Positions 27,283 through 35,880 of a DNA stretch of 64,000 bases are shown in pieces. The stretch comes from Croceivirga thetidis. Lineage in GTDB: Bacteria > Bacteroidota > Bacteroidia > Flavobacteriales > Flavobacteriaceae. The notes under the pieces are model-generated. The model made no database searches. It was not told the origin of the DNA and saw only the letters and a program-made list of their open reading frames with translations. The first letter of the stretch is position 1. Every line of letters begins with the position of its first letter. Location of the stretch: the NCBI RefSeq assembly GCF_012272815.1, contig NZ_JAAWWL010000001.1, positions 310,001 through 374,000 on the forward strand, read 5' to 3'. The position numbers and the translations under genes are program-made.

Positions 27283-28119
27283 ATGGATATAAACGAAGAA
27301 TTGACGAAATACGAATCTTACATCGAAAAAGCAACAGAATGGGCCTGGGACTTTGCTCCCCATATTTTGTCGGCAATTGCCATATTTATCGTGGGAAGAT
27401 GGGTTATAAAATTCTTAAACCGTCTGGTGCGAAAGTTTTTCGAAAAGAAAGATTATGACCCCACACTGGAAACATTTCTACAAAGCTTCATCAATATTGC
27501 CCTTAAAGTAATACTAGCGGTTTTAGTAGTAACCCAACTTGGCGTAAAAACATCTTCACTGGTCGCTATGATTGGTGCAGCTGGGCTTGCAATTGGTCTC
27601 GCCCTTCAAGGTTCTCTTGCAAATTTTGCTGGGGGCGTTCTTATTTTACTATTTAAACCTTTTAAAGTAGGGGATTGGATATCTGCCCAAGGTCTGGATG
27701 GTGCAGTAAAGGAAATTTCAATTTTTAATACAAAATTGACCACATTTGGCAATCAAATTGCGATTATCCCCAACGGACAATTGGCCAATGGGAATATCGT
27801 TAATTTCAATGCGCTACCCATACGACGTGAAAATTATAAGGTAGGAATCGGATACGGCTCAAATATCAAAACTGCCAAAGACATTTTATTGGACATTTGT
27901 GCTAAAGACGAACGGATATTAAAAGAACCGGTACCGGAAGTTTATGTAGATGGTTTAGGAGATAGTTCGGTTAACCTAACTTTACGCTTTTGGGCAAAAA
28001 ATGAAGAATTTTGGCCAGCCCGTTTCGAGTTAATAGAGCAATCAAAATTACGTTTTGATGAAGCTGGAATAGAAATTCCATTTCCACAAAGGGTTATACA
28101 TAATATGGGGGATGACTAA
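27283..28119 (+). CDS. Small-conductance mechanosensitive channel (MscS family)
   Basis: The 278-aa protein has three N-terminal membrane helices. The third is the glycine/alanine-rich pore helix GAAGLAIGLALQGSLANFAGGV, followed by the beta-domain signature FKVGDWISAQGLDGAVKEISIFNTKLTTFGN, which is diagnostic of MscS. It opens under membrane tension to release solutes during osmotic downshock. Length equals that of E. coli MscS (286 aa). Its TAA stop overlaps the TAG stop of the convergent tsaB gene by two bases, with no terminator between them. Confidence 0.93.
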   Translation: MDINEELTKYESYIEKATEWAWDFAPHILSAIAIFIVGRWVIKFLNRLVRKFFEKKDYDPTLETFLQSFINIALKVILAVLVVTQLGVKTSSLVAMIGAAGLAIGLALQGSLANFAGGVLILLFKPFKVGDWISAQGLDGAVKEISIFNTKLTTFGNQIAIIPNGQLANGNIVNFNALPIRRENYKVGIGYGSNIKTAKDILLDICAKDERILKEPVPEVYVDGLGDSSVNLTLRFWAKNEEFWPARFELIEQSKLRFDEAGIEIPFPQRVIHNMGDD

Positions 28120-28790
28120 GATTTTTTCCCTCCAAGGATAAAATCCTTTAAATAATACGGTTCAAAATAGGCGACATCTTCAAAGTCGCCTTTTTTATGC
28201 TTTTGAAAAGCTAAGAATGCCATTTCTCTGCTTGAGGGAAAACTGCCAGTATTAAATTCTAGATTATCCAACGCAACAATTTCTCGACATTTTCCAGCTC
28301 CATTTCCAATGAGGTTAACCTTGGTGAAGGTATTGTATTTCGAGAATGAATTTTCATCGATTACCTCAGCCCTTGTTTCCCTAATTTCTTTTAATTTACT
28401 ATTGTAAACTGCAGAATAAACTTCCATACGACGGGCGTCAAGCAACGGTATTATAACTTCATTGTCTTCAACTTTCAATTGGTTGGCTAAAATTTCTAAG
28501 GTGGGAACGGAAATTAATGGAATATCCAGTGAAAAACTTAGTCCTTTAGCAGCTGAAACTCCAATTCGAAGCCCAGTATAAGAACCTGGACCTTTACTTA
28601 CTGCAATAGCATCCAAATCATTAAATCTTATGGAGCCTTCTTTCAACACTTCCTCAATATATATATGGAGTTGCTCTGAATGGATATAGTTTTCGGTATT
28701 ACGCTCCTTTATTAGAGTTGGTTCACCATCAATTGAAAGACAAACTGAACAATTTGTGGTAGCCGTTTCCAAGCATAGAATTTTAGCCAT
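28116..28790 (-). CDS. tsaB: tRNA threonylcarbamoyladenosine biosynthesis protein TsaB
   Basis: TsaB partners TsaD and TsaE to make t6A37 in tRNAs that read ANN codons. The ATG at 28790 gives 224 aa starting MAKILCLETAT, the usual N-terminus; a frame from 28811 is longer by seven residues. Family blocks present are SEQLHIYIEEVL, AVSKGPGSYTGLRIGVSAAKGL and IPLLDARRMEVYSAVY. It lacks the metal-binding histidines of TsaD, as expected for TsaB. It is a single gene between a terminator upstream and the convergent MscS gene. Confidence 0.93.
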   Translation of the reverse strand: MAKILCLETATTNCSVCLSIDGEPTLIKERNTENYIHSEQLHIYIEEVLKEGSIRFNDLDAIAVSKGPGSYTGLRIGVSAAKGLSFSLDIPLISVPTLEILANQLKVEDNEVIIPLLDARRMEVYSAVYNSKLKEIRETRAEVIDENSFSKYNTFTKVNLIGNGAGKCREIVALDNLEFNTGSFPSSREMAFLAFQKHKKGDFEDVAYFEPYYLKDFILGGKKS

Positions 28791-28810
28791 GTAACAAAGA
28801 TAACCCAACA

Positions 28811-28843
28811 AAAAAACCTGTCCAGTTTATGACCGGACAGGTT
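28811..28843 (-). terminator. Rho-independent terminator of the MacB-like export operon
   Basis: Reading the minus strand, the 9-bp stem AACCTGTCC / GGACAGGTT (11-nt loop) is followed by a run of T residues. It lies 23 bp after the stop of the TolC-family gene, so it ends the eight-gene export operon. Its stem resembles that of the terminator at 22740-22773. Confidence 0.85.
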
Positions 28844-28865
28844 CTTTCTTAAAAGTATATTTTCT

Positions 28866-30215
28866 TTAGTCTAGGCTAATGGGAATTCCAAAATAAAATT
28901 CAAGAATCTTTAACCTAAAAATGTAATCATACTTCGTTCTTATTACATCTGCCTCTGCATTGTCTACCCGGGCCTGTGCTTGTTGAAAATCAAATGCATT
29001 CATAAGACCAACATCATATCTTTCCTTAGCATACTCGTAAGCCAACCTTCTTGCCTCTTGGGTCTTTTGAGCTGCTTCGTAAGCCTTTCTAAAAGTAGTG
29101 ACATCAACGTAAGCCTGTTGAACAGTTGCCTCCAAAGCAAGCTTATCCTGTTCAAATTGCAATTTGGTACGCTCCAACGAAATTTTTGAGCGCTTCACAT
29201 TGTTTCGAGTGCTCCAACCATTAAAAATTGGCACGCTTAACTGCGCTCCATATGAAATACCATCGAAAATCCAAAGCTGGTCGGTAAAGCTAGGGGTAAA
29301 TGGCACTCCAGTCACTGGGTCAGGTAATTGGGTAACATCTGAATAACGTGTACCATAGTTGAAGAAAGCTCCAATGGTAGGTAAATAAGCTCCTTTGGAA
29401 ATTTCCAAGTCCTTTTCAGCTAAAGCTACATTCGCTTCAGAAAGTTTTATGTCATTACGGAACTCCATTGCTTTTGCAAAAATAGACTTGGCAGAGTTGC
29501 TCAAGATATCTGAAGGAGGTACATCAAAATCCTCATCGGCTATATCAAAATTTTCGTAATCCGTAATTTGTAACAATTGCGCAAGATTGACTTTTGCAAT
29601 AGTCACTAAACTCTCTCCGTTAACTATCTGCTGTTCTTGAGTAGCGGCGGTAGCTTCAATTTCCAATAAATCGCCCCTTGGCACAACACCAGATTCTACC
29701 AACTCTTTGGTTCGCTCTAAATCTTGTTCTGTTACGGCAAATTGAGCCTTGAAAACCTTCACCTGTTCTATATTCGATACAACTTGCAAATAAGCATTAG
29801 CTACATTCAAACGTATATCATCTTTCAAATCGTCAAGTCTATACTGACTGGCAATGGCATTCATCTCTGCCCGTTGAAGTTGTTTTACATTTCGCAAACC
29901 ATCAAACAGTGTTACGTTAGAACTAAAACCACCATTAACATTAAATGCCGTTTGATTTGTGGGCAAGTTATTCGTAGGATTAATCGAGAAACCCGTATTA
30001 CTTGAAACACTCGCCGAACCGTTCAAATTTGGCAATAGATTTCCTACTGCATCAGACTTGTCAATTTTAGCTGTTTCCAAATCGAGTGCAAACTGCTCAA
30101 TTGTCAGATTGTTTTCTACAGCGTAGATTACACATTCTTCTAAAGTCCATTTTTTGACCTGTGCGTTTGTTGTAAGCCCGACAAGGACCAACAACAATAA
30201 GATTCTATACTTCAT
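28866..30215 (-). CDS. TolC-family outer-membrane efflux protein
   Basis: The 449-aa protein has a signal peptide (ending TTNAQ) and two TolC/OEP repeats with the long alpha-helical coiled-coil pattern (for example VKVFKAQFAVTEQDLERTKELVESGVVPRGDLLEIEATAA and the second copy with KRSKISLERTKLQFEQDKLALEATVQQAYVDV). TolC proteins form trimeric outer-membrane channels that link to periplasmic adaptors. It is the last gene of the export operon, 29 bp after the second adaptor gene, and would serve both adaptor/permease sets. Confidence 0.92.
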   Translation of the reverse strand: MKYRILLLLVLVGLTTNAQVKKWTLEECVIYAVENNLTIEQFALDLETAKIDKSDAVGNLLPNLNGSASVSSNTGFSINPTNNLPTNQTAFNVNGGFSSNVTLFDGLRNVKQLQRAEMNAIASQYRLDDLKDDIRLNVANAYLQVVSNIEQVKVFKAQFAVTEQDLERTKELVESGVVPRGDLLEIEATAATQEQQIVNGESLVTIAKVNLAQLLQITDYENFDIADEDFDVPPSDILSNSAKSIFAKAMEFRNDIKLSEANVALAEKDLEISKGAYLPTIGAFFNYGTRYSDVTQLPDPVTGVPFTPSFTDQLWIFDGISYGAQLSVPIFNGWSTRNNVKRSKISLERTKLQFEQDKLALEATVQQAYVDVTTFRKAYEAAQKTQEARRLAYEYAKERYDVGLMNAFDFQQAQARVDNAEADVIRTKYDYIFRLKILEFYFGIPISLD

Positions 30216-30244
30216 TCGTTTTTTGATTTTTTGGTTGAACTTGG

Positions 30245-31384
30245 TTATTCAGCATTTTCTCCATCACCTTCTTCCTCATCACCTATTTTGATAGGTTCTG
30301 TCTTATTCCATTGTTTTATGTCATCGTCCTCCTCAAGACCTGAAACAATTTCTACGTTGATACCGTCAGAAATACCGATTTCAATATCTCGACGTTCGAA
30401 TTGTTGCTCACCTGTAGCAACCTCAACATAAGGCTTATTTGTATCACGATCAAATTGCAATAATGCTTCTGGTATTACCATGATGCTATCTTTTTTCTCA
30501 AGAGTAAGAGAGGCATTTGCACTGTAGCCTGCCCTAATCAAGAAGTCATCATTGACATCAACGTCACCTTCTATTTTGAACTTTACGGCTCCGGCTTCCT
30601 CAACACCTTTTGGGGCTATAAATTTTAGCTTTGCACTTAGCTCTTTGTCTTCAACAGCACCAAGTGTAATGGTCAATGGCATTCCAACAGCTAGTTTTCC
30701 AACTTCTCCTTCATCCACTTGACCTTCAAAAATCATCTTCCCTAAATCTGCAATTGATGCGATTGTTGTACCGTCATTGAAATTATTACTTTGAATAACC
30801 TGATCACCTTCTTCAACTGGAATTTCAAGAATAGTACCGTTCACCGTTGCACGTATATAAGTGTTTGCACTAGAAGATCCTCCGGCGGAACCACGTAGAA
30901 TAATTTGATAATCATTCTGAGCATTCTCAACTTCCAATTTCGCCTGATTAAAGGTTAATTGAATATTCTGAAAATCTTGCGCTGAAACAACTCCTTTATC
31001 AAACAAGGTCTTGTTTCTATTATAATCCAACTCAGCGTTGCTAAGGGCAACTTTCGCATTGTTAACACGACCTCTTGCTTGATAAAGTGCTTGCTCATTA
31101 GGAACAACCTTAATTGTGGCGATTAACTCCCCTGCCTTTACAGTCGCTCCTTCTTCCAAATATATCTTGTCAATAATACCGGATATCTGAGGTTTGATTT
31201 CGATTTCATCTTCTGGTATGACCTTACCGGTGGCAACCGTTTTCATTTCAATTGAAGAAATGAAGGGTTTAAAGGTTTCATATTCGGTAATGGATTGGCT
31301 GTTGCTTTTAATAAAGAACGAAGCGGCCCAAAGCGCACCCAAGACCAACAGTCCGATTAATGTCCATTTAACGTATTTGTTCAT
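30245..31384 (-). CDS. Periplasmic adaptor (membrane fusion) subunit, MacA-like, second copy
   Basis: The 379-aa protein has an N-terminal membrane anchor (WTLIGLLVLGALWAASFF), a lipoyl/biotinyl half-domain (PQISGIIDKIYLEEGATVKAGELIATIKVVPNE), a coiled-coil hairpin, the second lipoyl half (GTILEIPVEEGDQVIQSNNFNDGTTIASIADL) and beta-barrel domains. It is clearly paralogous to the adaptor at 34742-35851: both share VVPN, SNNFN-GTTIASIAD, EVGK and FERRDIE-GISDGI blocks. The C-terminus is acidic. It lies 36 bp after the fourth permease gene and 29 bp before the TolC gene. It would bridge the permease and TolC. Confidence 0.9.
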   Translation of the reverse strand: MNKYVKWTLIGLLVLGALWAASFFIKSNSQSITEYETFKPFISSIEMKTVATGKVIPEDEIEIKPQISGIIDKIYLEEGATVKAGELIATIKVVPNEQALYQARGRVNNAKVALSNAELDYNRNKTLFDKGVVSAQDFQNIQLTFNQAKLEVENAQNDYQIILRGSAGGSSSANTYIRATVNGTILEIPVEEGDQVIQSNNFNDGTTIASIADLGKMIFEGQVDEGEVGKLAVGMPLTITLGAVEDKELSAKLKFIAPKGVEEAGAVKFKIEGDVDVNDDFLIRAGYSANASLTLEKKDSIMVIPEALLQFDRDTNKPYVEVATGEQQFERRDIEIGISDGINVEIVSGLEEDDDIKQWNKTEPIKIGDEEEGDGENAE

Positions 31385-31420
31385 TGTTCTGATTATTTAG
31401 TTTCTTATTTAGTTCTTGTG

Positions 31421-32686
31421 TTATTCTTCTCTTAGGGCATCAATTGGTCGAATGCTCACAGCTCGTTGAGCTGGTATCATTCCTATTAATAATCCTAAAA
31501 TTATCATGAGTGCCAATGAACCCAAAACATAAGGTATTGGTACTGTTGGATTTGTATATGGGAAATCTCCACTTCCACTTGTCAGCATATCAATGAATTT
31601 AAGGGTCAAAGCACCGAAGATTATTCCAATGATGCCTGCCAACAAGGTCAAGACCAATGCTTCTATTATGATTTGATTTCGTACTTCTGCCGGGGTAGCC
31701 CCCATGGCCCTGCGCACACCCAATTCTTTGGTACGCTCCTTGACCGAAATCAATAAGATATTCCCAATTCCAACCACACCTGCAAGAATACAGGCAACGC
31801 CCACGACTAATGAAAGGAAAATCATTCCACTAGAGAATCCAAATATCTTATTGAAAGCTTCCCCAAGATTGAATGAACCAATAGCCTTTTCATCTTGAGG
31901 GTGGGTTCTATGGATTCTTCTTAACGTCGCCTTGATGTCCTTTTCAACTTCAACCACATTTGCATCATCATAGGCTGCAATGGTGAACCAAGACACATTA
32001 TCTCCAGAATTGTAAAGTTTTCTATAAGTGGTAAATGGAATAAAAATATCGGAATCGTTATCAAAAGGTCCTCCTCCAGCAAATTTGTGAACGCCAACTA
32101 CTTGAAAATTTACATCATCAATTTCGATATAACCCCCAATAGGTTCTTCATCTTCATCAAATAATTCGCGTTGGGTACGTTCACCAATTACACAAACCTT
32201 GCGTTCTTGTTTAATATCATCATCATTTATAAACCGACCACCATCGTAAATGCGTTTCGTCGCTATTTTAGTAAAATCTGGAAAGTCACCAAAAACCGAA
32301 TAATTACCAGATTTTAAACCTCTTGAGATAACCCCTGGATTTGAACCGAAAATACCCCTCACATTTCTAGGTGCGATGGCCTCAATTTCAGGTATCTGCT
32401 TTTTTAAAACCTCTGCGTCACCAAGCTTAAGTTGGATTTGACGTCCGGTCTTAAAACCGCTATAGGGCATGCTGGTCTGCTGGGCCCATACGAACATGCT
32501 ATTACGGGCAATAGTCTTAAATTCTCGTTCAAAACCATTTTCCAATCCGTTTGCCGCACCTGATAAACCTATGTAAATATATATACCTATGAATACCCCA
32601 ATCATGGTCAAAAACGTACGAAGTTTGTTTTTTCGAATCGATTGAAAAACTTCTATCCAGGTATCTCTGTCCAATAATTGTTTCAT
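31421..32686 (-). CDS. MacB-like ABC transporter permease, copy P4
   Basis: The 421-aa protein has the MacB layout: one N-terminal membrane helix (RTFLTMIGVFIGIYIYIGL), a large periplasmic domain (about residues 45-285), then an FtsX domain with three helices and the coupling segment ERTKELGVRRAMGAT. It has no ATPase domain, which is encoded separately. Its periplasmic domain pairs best with that of the permease at 35881-37134 (both have an N-[ST]-MF-W-x-Q/T-T motif followed by SYDG/SYSG-type turns). The C-terminus IRPIDALREE is typical. It starts 1 bp after the P3 stop. Confidence 0.9.
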   Translation of the reverse strand: MKQLLDRDTWIEVFQSIRKNKLRTFLTMIGVFIGIYIYIGLSGAANGLENGFEREFKTIARNSMFVWAQQTSMPYSGFKTGRQIQLKLGDAEVLKKQIPEIEAIAPRNVRGIFGSNPGVISRGLKSGNYSVFGDFPDFTKIATKRIYDGGRFINDDDIKQERKVCVIGERTQRELFDEDEEPIGGYIEIDDVNFQVVGVHKFAGGGPFDNDSDIFIPFTTYRKLYNSGDNVSWFTIAAYDDANVVEVEKDIKATLRRIHRTHPQDEKAIGSFNLGEAFNKIFGFSSGMIFLSLVVGVACILAGVVGIGNILLISVKERTKELGVRRAMGATPAEVRNQIIIEALVLTLLAGIIGIIFGALTLKFIDMLTSGSGDFPYTNPTVPIPYVLGSLALMIILGLLIGMIPAQRAVSIRPIDALREE

Positions 32687-32687
32687 C

Positions 32688-33923
32688 TTATTCGTCTCTT
32701 AGTGCTACAATAGGTTTTATACGAGCAGCCCTTCTAGCTGGCACATAGGCAGCAATGGCACCGCAAATAATCAACAGAATGGTTACAAACACTGCCAGAC
32801 CTGAATCAATACCAGGTTTGGTAATAAAGTAGTCATCCTTAAGTGTATCTCCCGAAATTGCGTTTAGGACAATTATCCCGATTAACATGCCTAAAAATCC
32901 AAAAATCGCAGTAATAAAAATGGATTCAAGCATAATACCGCTAGTAATAACACGAGGTGTTGCACCCATTGCCTTACGGATGCCTATTTCCTTAGTGCGT
33001 TCTTTAACTACAAACACCATTATATTGCTAATACCGATTACACCAGAAATAATTACAGCAAATGCAATCCCTGAAATAATCCATTGAAGGGCCCCAGCAA
33101 ACTGCTGATTTTGTTTTAATTGATCGGCAACATTGTTGATAAAGATTCCTCTTGGATCTTTTGGACTAATGACCTTTCGTTGCCGCATGAAGGCATCAAG
33201 TCTACGTTGAAAATCCATGGCACCCGAATACCCTATTGATTCTTTAAATCCGATTACTATTTGATTCAAGTTATCATTATTACCTTCTATAAGTTGTCTT
33301 GTCGTAAAAGGAATGTAGATATAGCGTTCTTCGTTGTCACCCCCTTCATCTTGGTAAACACCAACCACCCTAAAAACACTTTCACCCAAGGCAATGTACT
33401 CGCCAATAGGATCATCGCCTTTGAACAAGTCTTTTTCGACCATTCTACCAATAACAGCAACTTTAGTTTTATCGCGTACATCTTTATTATTGATATAGCG
33501 ACCCTTCATAAGTACGTTCTTTTCTGCATACTGCATACCAGGTCCAACACCCCTATTCGAATAGTTGTCAGATTCGTTCTTGTAGGTAACATCACCCCCA
33601 TTATTAATTTGTGGGGTCATGTAATCTATAAATGGTGCAAACTCTTTGGCAATAGCATCTAAATCTTCATTTTTAAATTCAATTCGACGCTTAGCTTTGT
33701 AACCTCCGTAAGGAATTGTGGTTTCAGAAGGGTAAACACGGAGTATATTAACAGCATCCCGGCCAAAAAATTCAGCAAAGGTATTTTGCAACCCATTACC
33801 CATTCCGAATAAGGTGACGAAAATGATAATACCCAAGGCAACGGTAAAACCGGTCAAAAAGGTCCTGAGCTTGTTTTTGCCCATGGCCTCGAATATTTCT
33901 TTCCATGTATCCCTACTGAACAT
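32688..33923 (-). CDS. MacB-like ABC transporter permease, copy P3
   Basis: The 411-aa protein has an N-terminal membrane helix (RTFLTGFTVALGIIIFVTL), a periplasmic MacB_PCD-type domain and a three-helix FtsX domain containing ERTKEIGIRKAMGAT. It is most like the permease at 37136-38389 (shared FLTG, TTI-Y-G and -AVIGRMVEKDLF/AVISDKIQREVF layouts). Its start overlaps the ATPase gene by 11 bp, which suggests translational coupling. P3 and P4 adjoin with a 1-bp gap, as P1 and P2 do, implying that each pair forms a heterodimeric membrane channel. Confidence 0.9.
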   Translation of the reverse strand: MFSRDTWKEIFEAMGKNKLRTFLTGFTVALGIIIFVTLFGMGNGLQNTFAEFFGRDAVNILRVYPSETTIPYGGYKAKRRIEFKNEDLDAIAKEFAPFIDYMTPQINNGGDVTYKNESDNYSNRGVGPGMQYAEKNVLMKGRYINNKDVRDKTKVAVIGRMVEKDLFKGDDPIGEYIALGESVFRVVGVYQDEGGDNEERYIYIPFTTRQLIEGNNDNLNQIVIGFKESIGYSGAMDFQRRLDAFMRQRKVISPKDPRGIFINNVADQLKQNQQFAGALQWIISGIAFAVIISGVIGISNIMVFVVKERTKEIGIRKAMGATPRVITSGIMLESIFITAIFGFLGMLIGIIVLNAISGDTLKDDYFITKPGIDSGLAVFVTILLIICGAIAAYVPARRAARIKPIVALRDE

Positions 33924-34617
33924 ACTGTGAAGCTCTTACCTGTTCTATTTTTTCGTCTTTTTCGATAACCCCATCCCTTAGATGAACAATGCGCTTACAC
34001 ATTTGGGCAATATCTTCTTCGTGGGTAACGACCAAAATTGTATTGCCCTCGTCATTGATATTCTGAATTAGGTCCATTACCTCATAAGAGGTTTTACTAT
34101 CCAAAGCACCTGTTAACTCATCGGCCAAAAGAACCTTTGGTTCGGCAGCCATCGCCCTAGCTACAGCAACACGTTGCTTTTGACCACCTGAAAGCTCATT
34201 CGGTAAATGATGTGCCCACTCTTTGAGACCAACTCTTTCTAAATATTGCAACGCCTTTTCTTGACGTTGTTTTCTCGGCATGCGCTGGTAATATAAGGGC
34301 AAGGCAACATTCTCAATAGCATTCTTATAATTGATAAGATTGAACGATTGAAAGATGAAACCCAAAAACTTGTTTCTATATTGGGCAGCTTTGGTTTCGC
34401 TTAAATCTTTAATTGGCACACCATCAAGAATGTATTCTCCAGAATCAGCTTCGTCGAGCATACCTAAAATATTTAAAAGCGTAGACTTGCCTGAACCCGA
34501 TGAGCCCATAATGGCAACCAATTCCCCTTTTTCTATGGAAAAGTTTAATCCTTTTAAAACGTGAAGCGAATTGCTTCCCATTTTATAAGACTTGTGAAGA
34601 TCTTTGATTTCTATCAT
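33913..34617 (-). CDS. ABC transporter ATP-binding protein (LolD/MacB class)
   Basis: The 234-aa ATPase has Walker A GSSGSGKST (about residues 37-45), Q-loop FQSFNLI, the signature LSGGQKQRVAVARAMA, Walker B VLLADELTGALD and the switch His in VTHE. It belongs to the LolD/FtsE/MacB class. It is the only ATPase in the eight-gene operon, which contains four permeases, so it must energise one or both permease pairs or be shared with an ATPase elsewhere. A 124-bp gap with a hairpin separates it from the first adaptor gene; it overlaps the P3 gene by 11 bp. Confidence 0.93.
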   Translation of the reverse strand: MIEIKDLHKSYKMGSNSLHVLKGLNFSIEKGELVAIMGSSGSGKSTLLNILGMLDEADSGEYILDGVPIKDLSETKAAQYRNKFLGFIFQSFNLINYKNAIENVALPLYYQRMPRKQRQEKALQYLERVGLKEWAHHLPNELSGGQKQRVAVARAMAAEPKVLLADELTGALDSKTSYEVMDLIQNINDEGNTILVVTHEEDIAQMCKRIVHLRDGVIEKDEKIEQVRASQYVQ

Positions 34618-34664
34618 GATGGTTAATTAGCTATTTGGAAAACTGGTTCCCGTAGTTTGACTGT

Positions 34665-34689
34665 TAAGTTGTTAAATTGTTACAACTTA
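34665..34689 (-). promoter_or_regulatory. Hairpin between the first adaptor gene and the ATPase gene
   Basis: An 8-bp inverted repeat TAAGTTGT / ACAACTTA with a 9-nt loop sits in the 124-bp gap, 47 bp upstream of the ATPase start. There is no T tract, so it is not a standard terminator. It may mark a processing site, attenuator or operator in the operon. Confidence 0.3.
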
Positions 34690-34741
34690 TGATTAAAAGT
34701 TTTGTTAAATAAAAAGAAGCTAGGGTTATGGGTTAGTAGCA

Positions 34742-35851
34742 CTATTCACCCATATCGCCCTCGGCCTTGTTCCAAATCTTGATTTCGTCTTCTTCACTAA
34801 CTCCAGATTTGATTTCAACGAAAATTCCGTCGCTTATACCAAGCTCGATATCCCTACGCTCAAATTCTTGCTCTCCCTTCGATATCTCCACAAAGGGTTC
34901 TTTCGTTTCCTCATCAAATTGGACTAAAGCCTCTTTAACTGCAAGAACACTATCCGCCCTAGCCAATATTATACTAGCATTGGCACTTAAACCTGCTCTT
35001 ATAAAGGTGGTATCTTGTTTTTTAAGGGTACCTTTTATTTCAAATTGAATGGCGCCATTTTCTTCTACACCCTTTGGCGCAATGTAATCCAGGACAGCTT
35101 CAAAGACCTGATTTTCAATAGCGCCAACAGTGATTTCCAACGGTAGGTCTTCTTTAATTTTACCTACTTCAGATTCGTCAACTTTACCTTCGAAAATCAT
35201 TCGTTCAACATCTGCAATCGAAGCTATAGTTGTACCCTCATTGAAGTTATTACTTTCAATGACCTGATTACCCTTTTCAACGGGAACATCTAGTATCATT
35301 CCACTTACAGTCGATCGAATCAAGGTATTCGCTTGATTCCCATATCCCCTCGCAGTACCGGTTTTAATGATATCAAAGCGCTGATTGGCCGCATTATAAG
35401 TTTGTTTTGCTTGATTGTAAGCTACCTCGGCCGTTTCTAAATCAGCCTTCGAAATAACTCCCTTTTCAAAAATCTTTAATTGACGGTCATAATTTCTTTT
35501 CTGGTTTTCAACGTCTATTCTTGCCCTTTCTATGGCATCTCTAGCATCATTTAAAGCACTCAAATTCGGTACTACTTTAATCTTGGCCAAAAGATCCCCT
35601 GTTTTGACATAATCACCACCCTCCACATACACTTCTTCAATTACCCCAGATATATTTGGTTTAATCAAAACCTCTTCTAACGGTAAGATACTACCTGTTG
35701 CAACGGCCTTATTAATTATGGTTTGTTTACTTGGTGTCTCAGTCTCATAAACAACAGGGTCCTCATTGTTTTTCTGATACAAATAATATAGTGAGCCTCC
35801 AAAGGCAAGAACAATCACTATTAAGATTATAATGGTTACAGATTTTTTCAT
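34742..35851 (-). CDS. Periplasmic adaptor (membrane fusion) subunit, MacA-like, first copy
   Basis: The 369-aa protein has an N-terminal anchor (VTIIILIVIVLAFGGSLYYLY), lipoyl halves (PNISGVIEEVYVEGGDYVKTGDLLAKIKVVPNL and GMILDVPVEKGNQVIESNNFN), a coiled-coil hairpin and beta-barrel domains. It is a close paralogue of the adaptor at 30245-31384, with identical spacing of blocks up to the FERRDIELGISDGI segment near the C-terminus. It lies 29 bp after the P2 gene, closing the first permease-permease-adaptor unit. It would dock to the TolC protein encoded at the operon end. Confidence 0.9.
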   Translation of the reverse strand: MKKSVTIIILIVIVLAFGGSLYYLYQKNNEDPVVYETETPSKQTIINKAVATGSILPLEEVLIKPNISGVIEEVYVEGGDYVKTGDLLAKIKVVPNLSALNDARDAIERARIDVENQKRNYDRQLKIFEKGVISKADLETAEVAYNQAKQTYNAANQRFDIIKTGTARGYGNQANTLIRSTVSGMILDVPVEKGNQVIESNNFNEGTTIASIADVERMIFEGKVDESEVGKIKEDLPLEITVGAIENQVFEAVLDYIAPKGVEENGAIQFEIKGTLKKQDTTFIRAGLSANASIILARADSVLAVKEALVQFDEETKEPFVEISKGEQEFERRDIELGISDGIFVEIKSGVSEEDEIKIWNKAEGDMGE

Positions 35852-35880
35852 TTTAGTTATTTTGTTTTGATTGATTTAAT

